Shown: one piece after another, positions 52,783 to 62,047 of the stretch
How positions within the stretch are numbered: the stretch's first letter is position 1
Layout of the letters: each line of letters begins with the position of its first letter
From: Propionispira raffinosivorans DSM 20765
GTDB lineage: Bacteria; Bacillota; Negativicutes; Selenomonadales; Selenomonadaceae
NCBI RefSeq assembly: GCF_000381065.1
Contig: NZ_KB905842.1
Coordinates: forward strand, 124,001-188,000
Length of the DNA stretch: 64,000 nucleotides
Direction: 5' to 3'
Made by a program: the position numbers and the translations under genes
Notes under the pieces: generated by a model
Database searches by the model: none
What the model was told of the DNA's origin: nothing
Seen by the model: only the letters and a program-made list of their open reading frames with translations

Positions 52783-53427
52783 TTACTCATTTTCGCTCTT
52801 TTTTATAGCGTCAAGATAGCTGTAAACCGTAACCTTGGATATATTTAATTTTTCAGCAACTTTTTCTATTGCTCCTTTGATTAGAAAAACACCTTTTTTG
52901 TCCATAAATTGAATCAATTCAATTTTATCTTTTCGTTTTAAAGTTGTTACAGAGCTATTGCCAATCATTTTATTTATAAGATCTTCTACGATTTCGATAA
53001 CGTTATCAAAGGGTTCTACAGTGGCTTCGATTTTTTCTTGCTGTGTGTCCATAAATTCATCTAATAATATTTTCATATCGTTTAATGGGCTTAAATCGTA
53101 ATTTACACACAAAGCACCTATTACTTCACCCTTAGCATCGCGAAGAAGTGCCGTGGACGATTTGATTTTTTTCCCAGCAATGGTCGTAGTTCTGTAATTT
53201 GCGGTACAATCGTTCTCAAAATTTTTGGAGAGCAAAACGTCTTTTATTAAATGTTCAAATGGTTGTCCGACCTGACGTCCCGTGACGTGGTTATTAACGG
53301 TATATACCACTGAATTTTGAGGAATTGATAAATCATGGAGTACTACTTCACAATTTTTGCCGAAGGTTTGCGCTATTAAATTTGCGATGGGTATGTAGGT
53401 TTCTAATGCCTTATTTTTACTAGTCAC
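52783..53427 (-). CDS. YheO/DauR-type PAS and helix-turn-helix regulator
   Basis: A 214-residue regulator: N-terminal YheO-like PAS_6 domain (about 8-120) and C-terminal HTH_22-type domain (about 150-212, ending KVTVYSYLDAIKK). The best-known relative, DauR, represses D-arginine catabolism. It is divergent from the ridA/PLP-enzyme pair with a 176-bp AT-rich spacer and is their likely regulator. Confidence 0.85.
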   Translation of the reverse strand: MTSKNKALETYIPIANLIAQTFGKNCEVVLHDLSIPQNSVVYTVNNHVTGRQVGQPFEHLIKDVLLSKNFENDCTANYRTTTIAGKKIKSSTALLRDAKGEVIGALCVNYDLSPLNDMKILLDEFMDTQQEKIEATVEPFDNVIEIVEDLINKMIGNSSVTTLKRKDKIELIQFMDKKGVFLIKGAIEKVAEKLNISKVTVYSYLDAIKKSENE

Positions 53428-53469
53428 TTAAATTTTAACTCCTTTTGTATAAAAAAATCTACAAACACC

Positions 53470-53498
53470 TTGAATTTGTATAATTTTTTATATATAAT
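53470..53498 (+). promoter_or_regulatory. Promoter of the ridA/PLP-enzyme operon
   Basis: TTGAAT (53470-53475), 17-bp spacer, TATAAT (53493-53498), about 105 bp before the ridA ATG. A tttgtata octamer occurs twice (53444-53451, 53475-53482), 31 bp apart, one copy on the promoter; candidate regulator sites. Confidence 0.65.
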
Positions 53499-53603
53499 AT
53501 AGAAAAGAGGTAGAATATACTATTTATTATATATTTTTTTATATGATAGTCAAATATTTTACTTTGAAAATTTATATGTTAGCAAAATGAAAGGTTACAT
53601 ATT

Positions 53604-53987
53604 ATGGAAAAAATTATACCCAGATATGCTTCTGAAAACAAAGGACATTATACCCCGGGAATTATTTCAAATGGAATGCTGTATATTTCGGGACAACTAT
53701 CCATTGATCCTGATACACACAAAGTGGCAAATGGCGGAATAGAAGAACACGCAAGGCTTGCTTTGGCAAATCTTGATCATATTTTAAATGAATCGAATTG
53801 TTGTCGCACGGATGTTGTCCAGTGCAGAGTCTATATTTCGGATATTGAAAAATGGGATGCGGTAAATCGTGTTTATACGGAATTTTTTAGGGAACACAAA
53901 CCAGCTCGAATCGTTGTACCTGTAGGGCGGCTTCATTTCGGCTGTCTTGTGGAAATTGAGGCTATTGCTGAGGTGAATAATAAATGA
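53604..53987 (+). CDS. ridA: RidA-family enamine/imine deaminase
   Basis: A 127-residue RidA/YjgF protein with the active-site Arg102 (PARIVVPVGRL) and Glu118 (EIEA) intact, so hydrolysis of 2-aminoacrylate-type enamines is expected. The stop overlaps the ATG of the next gene (ATGA). Partnering a PLP beta/gamma-eliminating enzyme explains its presence: it would clear the reactive intermediate that enzyme releases. Confidence 0.88.
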   Translation: MEKIIPRYASENKGHYTPGIISNGMLYISGQLSIDPDTHKVANGGIEEHARLALANLDHILNESNCCRTDVVQCRVYISDIEKWDAVNRVYTEFFREHKPARIVVPVGRLHFGCLVEIEAIAEVNNK

Positions 53988-55078
53988 AATATATTTGTTC
54001 GAAATGTGGAAAATCGATATCGGTAACAACTAGAAAGGCAATGTGCGATTGTGGTGGTCTTTGGAAGCTTGATTATAAACCGCCGAAGTTTGATCTGTCT
54101 TTGATTGATCGTGATACGTGGAGTCTTTTTCGTTATCGAGCATTTATGCCAATTTATGACGAATATTGGCGTGAAGTTACTTTAGGAGAAGGTATGACAC
54201 CTGTAATAGAGTTTGATGAGGACGTTCTATTGAAAATGGAGTATTACATGCCAACTTTATCTTTTAAAGATAGAGGGGCAGCTGTATTGATGGCTCATTG
54301 TAAATCGATTGGAGTAGATTCTGTTGTACAAGACAGCAGTGGGAATGCTGGAAATAGTGTAGCGGCTTATTGTGCAAAAACGGGTATTGCTTGTGAGATT
54401 TTTGTTCCTGAAGGAACATCACAAAAAAAGATTCATATGATTGAATCTCATAAGGCTCGGGTGAATATTGTCCCGGGGTCGAGAGATCACTGTGCCGATG
54501 TCTGTCGGGCGAAAGTAGAATCAGAAGGAATGTATTATGCAAACCATGTTTATAATCCATTCTTCTATCAAGGAACAAAAACTTATATTTATGAAGTTTT
54601 TGAACAGTTGCATCGAATACCCCAAAACATTTTTGTTCCGTTAGGTAACGGAACCTTGTTTATTGGTATTGTAAAGGCGTTGGAGGAACTTATGGATAGT
54701 GGGATTATTGAAAAATTTCCTAATATTATTGCAGTTCAAAGTGAGTGTTGTGATCCTTTTGCGAAGGCTGTACGTATTGGGTCAAAACATCCAGCTATAG
54801 TAACTCCTTCACCGACAATGGCGGAGGGGATTGCAATCGGCGTACCGATGCGCGGTGATGAAATATTGGAATATATCTATAAGTATCATATAAAAATAAT
54901 TACAGCTCCTGAAAATCACATTATGGAAGCTAGAATGGCACTGGCGGCGAAAGGGATTTACTGTGAACATACGACAGCTGCCACGTATGCAGCATATATG
55001 AAATATTGTGAGTTAAATGGCAAAACAACGGATTGTTTGCTTCCTATGTGTGGCGCTGGTCTTAAATCAGATCATTAA
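53984..55078 (+). CDS. Threonine synthase-like PLP enzyme with zinc ribbon
   Basis: A 364-residue fold-type II PLP enzyme. A four-Cys N-terminal ribbon (C5, C8, C21, C23), PLP Lys95 in TLSFKDRGA, the SSGNAGNS substrate loop and a PLGNGT phosphate-binding loop. Resembles threonine synthase or diaminopropionate/threonine ammonia-lyases; no homoserine pathway genes are adjacent, and a RidA partner plus a DauR-like regulator argue for a degradative lyase. Exact reaction unknown. Confidence 0.8.
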   Translation: MKYICSKCGKSISVTTRKAMCDCGGLWKLDYKPPKFDLSLIDRDTWSLFRYRAFMPIYDEYWREVTLGEGMTPVIEFDEDVLLKMEYYMPTLSFKDRGAAVLMAHCKSIGVDSVVQDSSGNAGNSVAAYCAKTGIACEIFVPEGTSQKKIHMIESHKARVNIVPGSRDHCADVCRAKVESEGMYYANHVYNPFFYQGTKTYIYEVFEQLHRIPQNIFVPLGNGTLFIGIVKALEELMDSGIIEKFPNIIAVQSECCDPFAKAVRIGSKHPAIVTPSPTMAEGIAIGVPMRGDEILEYIYKYHIKIITAPENHIMEARMALAAKGIYCEHTTAATYAAYMKYCELNGKTTDCLLPMCGAGLKSDH

Positions 55079-55109
55079 TGGCAGTAAAAAACTATATAAA
55101 TAATGAATT

Positions 55110-55153
55110 AAAAACAACTTTCTATGATAAAATTATAGGAAGTTGTTTTTTTA
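55110..55153 (+). terminator. Terminator after the PLP-enzyme operon
   Basis: About 16-bp stem (55110-55125 with 55135-55150, one mismatch) followed by T. Confidence 0.85.
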
Positions 55154-55272
55154 TTATGTCATGTCCGTCGCGGTTATATTTAGGTAGAGGTCGATCATTT
55201 GTGATTTGAACAGAAGACGATGATTTTTGTAGTATACTCATAGAGGATTTGGATTAGAAGAGGTGTATAAAT

Positions 55273-57093
55273 ATGGAGTCAATTTTATTTGTTGCTCCGT
55301 TTAAAGAAATAGCGGATGTTGCGAAACGTGTTATTTTAGAAATGGAACTATCAATACCAGTTATTATTGCCAACAATGAAACAGCGTTGCCAGCCATCAA
55401 GAAATTTCCCAACGTATCTGTATTAATAAGCCGTGGCGGGACGGCGGCTGATTTGAAAGTTTTACCAGAGAAAACAATCGTTGAAATTAATACATCGTTT
55501 ACGGATATTTTACTGATTATCGAAAAGGCTTTGTGTAAAGGCTATAAACGTATTGCAATCGTAACGAAGGATAATATTATTGACAATGTAGAAACAGATT
55601 TTAGCTTTTTGGGTGTAAAGATACAAGTACGACCGTGTAGGAGTGATAGAGAAATAGCCAAACGGGTAATGTTTTTAGAAAAAGAGGGCATTGATTATAT
55701 TATTGGCTGTAAACGAGCTGTTGAAGCGGCAGTTGCCTGTGGTGTTGATCATGCTTATATTGAATCAGGGGAAATATCCATACGCAAGGCGATTAAGGAA
55801 GCACAAAATATCGTTTATTCAAAAGGCATTGCCACACTTCAACTGGAAAGAATGAACGCCATTATTAATAATATTCAGGAAGGGGTTGTGATTCTGGATC
55901 GTGAACAAAAACCGATTTTTTCGAATCGGATTGCCAACGAAATATTAAATACTGAAAATGATTTTGACTGGCGGCAGGATATATTGAGAAAAATAGAAGG
56001 CGTTCATAAGGAGAAGATAGTTGAAATCGGTGACAATCAAATTTTATTAAAAAGTATTTCGCTGGAGGTATATAATCAATATAAAAATGATGTATGGATC
56101 TTTCAAGAAATAAGCCGTATCGAAAAAAACGAACGAAAAATAAGACTGTCGATGTATAACAAGGGTTTTTATGCAAAATGGCATTTCGCAGATATTATAA
56201 CGCGTTCTCCGGTTATGAAACAGGTTGTAATGACGGCACAAAAATTTGCGGCAGTAAAGTCGAATGTCTTGATTTATGGTGATACGGGAACCGGCAAGGA
56301 GGGACTGGCTCAAAGCATACATAATGCGAGTCAGCGAGCTCAGGAACCATTTATATCCGTGAATTGTGCATCCTTGCCGCCTAATTTGATTGAAAGTGAA
56401 TTGTTTGGCTATGCGGAAGGTGCTTTTACAGGAGCGCGTAAATCAGGAAAGCGTGGTCTTTTTGAACTAGCCCATAAGGGGACAATATTCCTCGATGAAA
56501 TTGGTGAAATGCCACTAGCGGTTCAGAGCCGGTTACTGCGTGTCTTACAAGAACGTGAGATTATGCGCATTGGTGATGACAAAATTGTGCCGCTTGATAT
56601 TCGTGTTATTTGTGCAACGAATAAAGATTTATTAAAATTATCTCAAGCGGGAAAATTCCGTTTTGATTTATATTATAGGATTAATGTATTAAAGTTACAG
56701 CTGCCTTCATTGAAAGAACGACAGGAAGATATTATGCCGATTTTTAATTATTATCTAAGAAAATATCATACCGATGAAAATGATTTTCCCAAGCTGGATG
56801 CAAAAAGTGAAAAAATTTTAATGGAATATAGTTGGCCGGGAAATATTCGTGAGTTAAAAAATGTTGCAGAGGTTTTGGCTTTTGAAAGTGGAGTTATTGA
56901 TGCCAGACAGGCGGCATCAATTTTAGAACCCATTGTAGAATCCGAAGGGTTAGACATTCATTTATCGACCAATCTATCTCTCAAAGAGATGGAACGTGAA
57001 ATTATTCGACATTTATTAAAAACACATACAGCAGAAGAGGTGTGTGCAAAAATGGGAATTAGTCGTGTAACTTTATGGAGAAAAACAAAATAG
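55273..57093 (+). CDS. Sigma-54-dependent activator, PrpR-N type
   Basis: A 606-residue enhancer-binding protein: PrpR_N sensor domain (about 5-185), PAS (about 195-295), AAA+ (about 315-545) with Walker A GDTGTGKE (336-343), sigma-54 loop GAFTGA (about 384-389) and Walker B GTIFLDEIGE, then a short Fis-like helix-turn-helix. PrpR_N regulators sense small organic acids. It is followed by a terminator, an inverted repeat and a -24/-12 promoter driving the dehydrogenase/MFS pair, its probable target. Confidence 0.92.
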   Translation: MESILFVAPFKEIADVAKRVILEMELSIPVIIANNETALPAIKKFPNVSVLISRGGTAADLKVLPEKTIVEINTSFTDILLIIEKALCKGYKRIAIVTKDNIIDNVETDFSFLGVKIQVRPCRSDREIAKRVMFLEKEGIDYIIGCKRAVEAAVACGVDHAYIESGEISIRKAIKEAQNIVYSKGIATLQLERMNAIINNIQEGVVILDREQKPIFSNRIANEILNTENDFDWRQDILRKIEGVHKEKIVEIGDNQILLKSISLEVYNQYKNDVWIFQEISRIEKNERKIRLSMYNKGFYAKWHFADIITRSPVMKQVVMTAQKFAAVKSNVLIYGDTGTGKEGLAQSIHNASQRAQEPFISVNCASLPPNLIESELFGYAEGAFTGARKSGKRGLFELAHKGTIFLDEIGEMPLAVQSRLLRVLQEREIMRIGDDKIVPLDIRVICATNKDLLKLSQAGKFRFDLYYRINVLKLQLPSLKERQEDIMPIFNYYLRKYHTDENDFPKLDAKSEKILMEYSWPGNIRELKNVAEVLAFESGVIDARQAASILEPIVESEGLDIHLSTNLSLKEMEREIIRHLLKTHTAEEVCAKMGISRVTLWRKTK

Positions 57094-57131
57094 TTTCAAA
57101 AATGAAATACAAGTAATTCATTTTTGAAACT
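57092..57131. promoter_or_regulatory. Probable UAS for the PrpR-N type activator
   Basis: Perfect 14-bp inverted repeat agtttcaaaaatga (57092-57105) and tcatttttgaaact (57118-57131), beginning at the activator stop codon and 140-180 bp upstream of the -24 element. A further tcagaaa/tttctga pair lies downstream at 57378-57401. Assignment is inference. Confidence 0.55.
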
Positions 57132-57173
57132 ATTTACTTGAGTTGTGAGAAAAATCAAAATAAAATTCTTGTA

Positions 57174-57210
57174 AAAAAACCTGCTCGAAAATTTTTTTGA
57201 GCAGGTTTTT
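57174..57210 (+). terminator. Terminator of the PrpR-N type activator gene
   Basis: Stem aaacctgctc with gagcaggttt (ending about 57208) around a T-rich loop, followed by T. Confidence 0.85.
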
Positions 57211-57271
57211 ATCGTGAAATACCTAGGTTTAGGCATTGTATATTCAGAAAATAATGAATACACAGTGAAAG

Positions 57272-57288
57272 TTGGCACTGTTATTGCT
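57272..57288 (+). promoter_or_regulatory. Sigma-54 (-24/-12) promoter of the dehydrogenase/MFS operon
   Basis: TTGGCACTGTTATTGCT: -24 GG (57274-57275) and -12 GC (57286-57287) exactly 12 bp apart, near-consensus TGGCAC-N5-TTGCT. Predicted start about 57299 gives a 180-nt leader before ATG 57480. No gene is seen in the 57094-57479 gap. Confidence 0.88.
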
Positions 57289-57479
57289 TTAGTTTATAGT
57301 GTGATAATTTTTGCGAATGAAATTTAGCATACATAGGAACTCATTCATGTTATAAATTACGGTACATAAGATTTGAATCAGAAATAGTTACTTGTTTCTG
57401 AATATACTGTGTTTTGTATGTAGATGACTTGTGCGTAATTTTTATCACAATAAATTAAAAAAAGAGAGGGCTTGTTGAA

Positions 57480-58499
57480 ATGAAAAGCATAATAATTAAT
57501 CAACCTGGTCGTGTAGAAATCCATGAAGTAGAAAAACCAGTACCCAAAGAAGGTGAAGCGTTATTGAAGGTTTTGTATGGCGGGATTTGTGGCAGCGATC
57601 TTGGGACTTATCGAGGTACTTTTGCATATGCTTCTTATCCAAGAATTCCCGGACATGAATTTTCAGCAGAGATTATGGAAATAGGCGCAAATCATCAGGG
57701 ACTAAAAAAAGGAATGATTGTAACCTGTAATCCATATTTTAATTGTGGAAAATGTTATTCTTGTGAACGCGGGCTCGTGAATTGCTGTACAAGTAATGAG
57801 ACACTAGGGGCACAAAGGGATGGGGCTTTTTCTGAATATATAACGATGCCGATTGAACGTATCTATGATGGGAAAGGGCTTCCGGCTAAAACGTTGGCTT
57901 TGATTGAACCGTTTTGTATAAGTTATCATGGTGTTAGCCGTGCCAATGTGCAAAAGGGGAATCGAGTTTTGGTAATTGGTGCTGGTACCATTGGCGTATT
58001 GGCGGCTGTCTCTGCCCGAGCTTTGGGGGCAAAGGTTTATATAGCAGATGTTGCGAAAGGAAAAATGGAATATGCAGTAAATACGTTTGAACTGGCAGGT
58101 GGAATCTTAAACGATAGTGCAGAAAATTTTACGAAGAAAATAGCAGAGTGTACAGAAGGTAAGGGCTTTGATGTTACAATTGAAGCCGTTGGCTTACCGT
58201 CAACATTTCAAAATTGTATTGATGCTGTAGCTTTTGGTGGTAAAGTTATCCAAATTGGTGTTGGTAAGAAAAATCTTGATTTTGATTTTACTTTATTGCA
58301 GAAAAAAGAATTAAATGTTTTTGGTTCTAGAAATGCATTAAAAAAAGATTTTCTTGCTTTGATTGATTTAGTAAAAAGCGGGAAAGTTGATTTAGAAAAA
58401 ATAATTACCAATACCTATAAAATGGAAGATGCGGCAAAGGCTTTTGACGACTTTGATAAAAATGCTGCATCAATGCTAAAAGTGGTCTTGAAATTTTAG
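57480..58499 (+). CDS. Zinc-dependent alcohol dehydrogenase (sugar acid/polyol type)
   Basis: A 339-residue medium-chain dehydrogenase. Catalytic zinc ligands C37, H59, E60; structural zinc C89, C92, C95, C103; Rossmann GAGTIG near 168. Closest in type to L-galactonate-5-dehydrogenase (LgoD), threonine or sorbitol dehydrogenases. The adjacent ACS-family MFS transporter makes oxidation of an imported sugar acid or polyol likely. AGAGGG site before ATG. Confidence 0.85.
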   Translation: MKSIIINQPGRVEIHEVEKPVPKEGEALLKVLYGGICGSDLGTYRGTFAYASYPRIPGHEFSAEIMEIGANHQGLKKGMIVTCNPYFNCGKCYSCERGLVNCCTSNETLGAQRDGAFSEYITMPIERIYDGKGLPAKTLALIEPFCISYHGVSRANVQKGNRVLVIGAGTIGVLAAVSARALGAKVYIADVAKGKMEYAVNTFELAGGILNDSAENFTKKIAECTEGKGFDVTIEAVGLPSTFQNCIDAVAFGGKVIQIGVGKKNLDFDFTLLQKKELNVFGSRNALKKDFLALIDLVKSGKVDLEKIITNTYKMEDAAKAFDDFDKNAASMLKVVLKF

Positions 58500-58554
58500 T
58501 TAAAATAAAGGATTTTAAAAGTTTAACTATAGTATTTTTAAGGAGTGTTATGAA

Positions 58555-59838
58555 ATGGAAATTGCAAAATCACAAAAAATGACAAAAGCTAGGTATGTTG
58601 TTGCCATCTTTATGCTAGGTGCAATTGCAATAAATTATTTAGACCGTACTGTTATGTCCGCAGCTACGCCGACAATGATGAAGGAATTGCATATAAGTTC
58701 AACTGAGATGGGCTGGATCATGTCCATGTTCTTCCTAAGTTATGCTTTATTTCAAATTCCGACGGGCTGGCTGGCCGACCGCTTTGGACAACGTATTTGT
58801 TTGGCAGTAGCAGTTGTGTGGTGGTCTATAGCAACAGCTGCGACGGCTGGAGCAAAAACAATAAGTGGACTTATAAGTGCGAGGCTATTCATGGGGATGG
58901 GGGAAGCCGGTGTATATCCCTGCAACGCTGGTATTACAGCAAAATGGTTTCCTGACAATGAACGCGGTAAAGTGACGGCTTTGTTTGATAGCGGTAGTCG
59001 ATTTGGCACAGCATTTGCTATGCCATTCGTTGCTTGGATGGTAGCCATGTATGGCTGGCAGTTCCCGTTTGTTGTTTGTGGTGCTTTGGGAATTGTTTGG
59101 GCAGTTGCTTGGCTCGCATATTATAATGACCCAGAAAGACACAAATTTATCAATGAACTTGAATTGAGGTACATCCGTGATAATCAAATGAAAAAAGAGG
59201 GTATTGATAAAACGCAACCAATGAAATGGTATGAATTATTGAAATATCGTAATGTAAAAGCTATGTGTCTTGGATTTTTCTGTCTGAATTATGCAGTGTA
59301 CTTTTTCATTACATGGTTTCCAACCTATTTAGTAAATGATCGTGGTATGCAATTGACGACAATGGGCTGGATGGCTATGCTGCCACCATTATGTGGAATC
59401 GTGGTCCAATGGTTTGGCGGCTGGTTTACGGACTATACGTATAAAAAAACAGGCAATCTAACAAAAGCTAGAAAAATAAATCTTGTTATTGGGATGCTTT
59501 TTGCGACGTCGGTTACATTTGCTGGTTTTGTGGAATCTAATACGGTAGCTATGGTTTTATTATGTATATCATATTCAGGTTTGGCTTTTGCCGGATCCGC
59601 ACTATGGTCACTTCCTGGTGATGTTGCACCGCGTAATATGACTTCTGTTTTGGGTGGAATTCAAAATTGTGCATCTAATATAGGCGGGTTTCTTGGTCCG
59701 ATTATTACAGGATATCTCATCAGTACCAGCGGCAATTTTGGCACGGCACTTGCTGTTTCCGGTGCAGCTTGTCTCGTTGGAGCTTTCACTTATGCTTTTT
59801 ATTTAACTGAATTAAAAGCAATTGAAGTGGATGCTTGA
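58555..59838 (+). CDS. ACS-family MFS transporter (hexonate/hexuronate type)
   Basis: A 427-residue 12-helix MFS protein of the anion:cation symporter family. N-terminal NYLDRTVMSAATPTM and loop motif WLADRFGQR; MGMGEAGVYPCNAGITAKWF is typical of glucarate, galactonate and hexuronate carriers. AAGGAG nine bases before ATG 58555; a nearer ATG at 58550 is out of frame. Probably cotranscribed with the dehydrogenase and delivering its substrate. Confidence 0.87.
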   Translation: MEIAKSQKMTKARYVVAIFMLGAIAINYLDRTVMSAATPTMMKELHISSTEMGWIMSMFFLSYALFQIPTGWLADRFGQRICLAVAVVWWSIATAATAGAKTISGLISARLFMGMGEAGVYPCNAGITAKWFPDNERGKVTALFDSGSRFGTAFAMPFVAWMVAMYGWQFPFVVCGALGIVWAVAWLAYYNDPERHKFINELELRYIRDNQMKKEGIDKTQPMKWYELLKYRNVKAMCLGFFCLNYAVYFFITWFPTYLVNDRGMQLTTMGWMAMLPPLCGIVVQWFGGWFTDYTYKKTGNLTKARKINLVIGMLFATSVTFAGFVESNTVAMVLLCISYSGLAFAGSALWSLPGDVAPRNMTSVLGGIQNCASNIGGFLGPIITGYLISTSGNFGTALAVSGAACLVGAFTYAFYLTELKAIEVDA

Positions 59839-59860
59839 GGCAGTAGCGGATGTGCTATTG

Positions 59861-60766
59861 TTAGCGAGGTGAAACTTTTTTTCCTCGGTTGGAAACCGAA
59901 GAAAAAGTATATAGCGCAAGAGCTGACCAGATAAAGATAAATGCCATTATGTGGGCTGTTGATAGTGTTTCACGATAAAGAAAGACACCGACCAGGAGTG
60001 ATAGAGTTGGCGAAATATATTGAAGTATACCTAACATGGATAAGGAAACAGTTTTCGCACTCTTTGTAAATAATAAAAGCGGTAGAGCGGTTACTGCACC
60101 GCTGCCCATTAATAGCAAACTTGTTGAAATGGATTCAGTGAATTGCAATTGCGTTTGCACCATCAAATGACTTAAATATAAGAATGCAAATGGGGCAATT
60201 GACATTGTTTCTATGGCTAGTCCCATTGTCGAATCTGTTTTAATAACCTTCTTTACTAAACCGTAAAATGCAAAGGTGAGAGCCAAACTAAGCGACAACC
60301 AAGGAACCCCGCCGTAATGAAACGTTAAGATGAATACACCAATTCCGGCTAATAAAAATGCAAAGGTTTGTGTTTTGTTTAATCGTTCTTTTAATAGAAT
60401 TATACCCAATAATATACTGGTAAGGGGTGTAATATATTGTCCAAGGCTGGCTTCTAATATCCTTCCATGGATCACTGCCCACATAAAAATACCCCAGTTT
60501 GCACTAATTAATATTGAAGCAATACAAAGTAATAGCAATAGTCTTGGTTTGCCAAGGATCTCTTTTATGAAACTAATAAAAATACACCATTTTTTCATGA
60601 TAAGTAGAATTCCAAGCATAAAAACAAAAGACCAAAAAATTCTCTGTGCTAAAATTTCTTCTGAAGATACGTGCTGGATTAGTTTCCAATAAATTGGTGT
60701 AAGACCCCACATAAGATAAGAAAGTACTGCATAGAGAATACATTTTTTTTCACTACTCAATTTCAT
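59861..60766 (-). CDS. rarD: RarD-type EamA transporter
   Basis: A 301-residue DMT-superfamily protein with ten helices. The N-terminal SYLMWGLTPIYWK and the following LAQRIFWSF are characteristic of RarD. Substrate unknown (RarD was named for chloramphenicol sensitivity). AGAAGG site before ATG. Has its own promoter and a structured 90-nt leader. Confidence 0.88.
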   Translation of the reverse strand: MKLSSEKKCILYAVLSYLMWGLTPIYWKLIQHVSSEEILAQRIFWSFVFMLGILLIMKKWCIFISFIKEILGKPRLLLLLCIASILISANWGIFMWAVIHGRILEASLGQYITPLTSILLGIILLKERLNKTQTFAFLLAGIGVFILTFHYGGVPWLSLSLALTFAFYGLVKKVIKTDSTMGLAIETMSIAPFAFLYLSHLMVQTQLQFTESISTSLLLMGSGAVTALPLLLFTKSAKTVSLSMLGILQYISPTLSLLVGVFLYRETLSTAHIMAFIFIWSALALYTFSSVSNRGKKVSPR

Positions 60767-60811
60767 ATGAGCCTTCTTTCTGAAATGAGATTACCTGATT
60801 AGTTTTACAGG

Positions 60812-60848
60812 TCACCAGTCGTTTCCACGGATGAGGAAGGTCTGGTGA
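60812..60848 (-). promoter_or_regulatory. Structured leader hairpin of rarD
   Basis: Outer stem tcaccag (60812-60818) with ctggtga (60842-60848) and inner ttcc/ggaa (60823-60826, 60835-60838), lying in the transcript between the promoter and the rarD start. No riboswitch class recognised. Confidence 0.45.
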
Positions 60849-60860
60849 AAGGCTTTGCTC

Positions 60861-60889
60861 ATTATACTAGACTTTTGGCAGATCATCAA
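60861..60889 (-). promoter_or_regulatory. Promoter of rarD
   Basis: On the - strand TTGATG (60884-60889), 17-bp spacer, TATAAT (60861-60866). Predicted leader about 90 nt. Confidence 0.75.
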
Positions 60890-60957
60890 ATCTTAAACTG
60901 GTCATACTGCCAGAGTATAAAGAATTTCTCATAACAAAAAGACCAATATTTTAGTTG

Positions 60958-61013
60958 AAAAAACTGACTCCCATAAGTTAGACCTAAATCTAATTTATGG
61001 GGGTCAGTTTTTT
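60958..61013. terminator. Long bidirectional terminator
   Basis: 25-bp stem (60958-60982 with 60989-61013, one or two G:U) with A6/T6 ends. Terminates the - strand reductase unit that ends at 61070. Confidence 0.88.
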
Positions 61014-61069
61014 CATGGAAAATGTAATATGATTTTTTGTCAGTGTTCCAGTATTTTGCAACAACAGAA

Positions 61070-62047
61070 CTATTTTTTTCTAGCCGGGCACTTTGTATGA
61101 TCGCTAAACCATAAACATTTTTTGCAGCCAAAGCACTTATTCACAGGTTCATGCTGTAGTACATGGTTTGCAAACGCAGCATCGGTAAGCATTCCTCTGC
61201 CGATACCGACAAAATCTACATACTTATTATCAATTAAAAATCGAACCTGTTTTTCTGTACGAATTTCATTTACAGCAATTACGGGAATATTTACTTCTTT
61301 TTTGATTTTACAGCCACTATAAGTTATAGGACTGCATTCAAATTTATCAGGAACGGGGTTCACAGGAGGCTCCATTGCATAAGATATATTTAACATGTCT
61401 ATTCCAGCTTTTTCAAATAGCTGAGCTACTTCGATGCCGTTGCGGCTATCAGGCTGGTATTCACCCATTCGGACGGAGACTATAAAGCTGCTATGGGTAT
61501 TTTCCCGAATATCGGGAAGAATTTCGGTTAAAATATTTGCTCTGTTTTTTGCATTGCCGCCAAATTCATCGGAGCGACGATTCAATGATGCATCTAAAAA
61601 TTTACAAAGGGTATAACCATGTACAAAATGATATTCCACGCCATTAAAGCCCATATTACAGGCATTTATTGCAGCTTGTTTCATTTCAGACTGAATCGCA
61701 TGAATTTGAGTAATTGTCAGCAAATTGATGTCCATTTCATTATAGATAGCAAGCTGCATCATCGCAACGGCACCATAGGCGTGGACATTGCTGGCAATTT
61801 TCGTTAATGTTTCCATGTTATCAGGAGACCACATTTTTGTTAAGGTTGAAGCACCAAAAATATCGGTTGCCTGCACGATAATAAGACCAGCACCACCTTT
61901 TGCTCTTTCTGTATAATGCTCTATATGCTGGTTACCGTAATATGAACCATTATCTCCATGAAAAGAAAAAGTAACCATAGGAACCATTACAATGCGGTTT
62001 TTAAACGAAATATTACGAATGGTGATTGGTGCTTGTAATGTTGTCAT
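61070..62047 (-). CDS. Old Yellow Enzyme-like NADH:flavin oxidoreductase
   Basis: A 325-residue FMN TIM-barrel protein. ATG 62047 chosen after GGAGGG, giving MTTLQAPITIRNISFKNRIV, the usual start. Contains NRRSDEFGGNAKNR and the VGIGRGMLTD FMN-phosphate region. The C-terminus has C-x2-C-x2-C-x8-C, as a [4Fe-4S] site in 2,4-dienoyl-CoA reductase-like members, but the FAD/NAD domains of those enzymes are absent. Reduces activated C=C bonds or quinones. Overlaps the nitroreductase gene by 35 bp. Confidence 0.85.
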   Translation of the reverse strand: MTTLQAPITIRNISFKNRIVMVPMVTFSFHGDNGSYYGNQHIEHYTERAKGGAGLIIVQATDIFGASTLTKMWSPDNMETLTKIASNVHAYGAVAMMQLAIYNEMDINLLTITQIHAIQSEMKQAAINACNMGFNGVEYHFVHGYTLCKFLDASLNRRSDEFGGNAKNRANILTEILPDIRENTHSSFIVSVRMGEYQPDSRNGIEVAQLFEKAGIDMLNISYAMEPPVNPVPDKFECSPITYSGCKIKKEVNIPVIAVNEIRTEKQVRFLIDNKYVDFVGIGRGMLTDAAFANHVLQHEPVNKCFGCKKCLWFSDHTKCPARKK

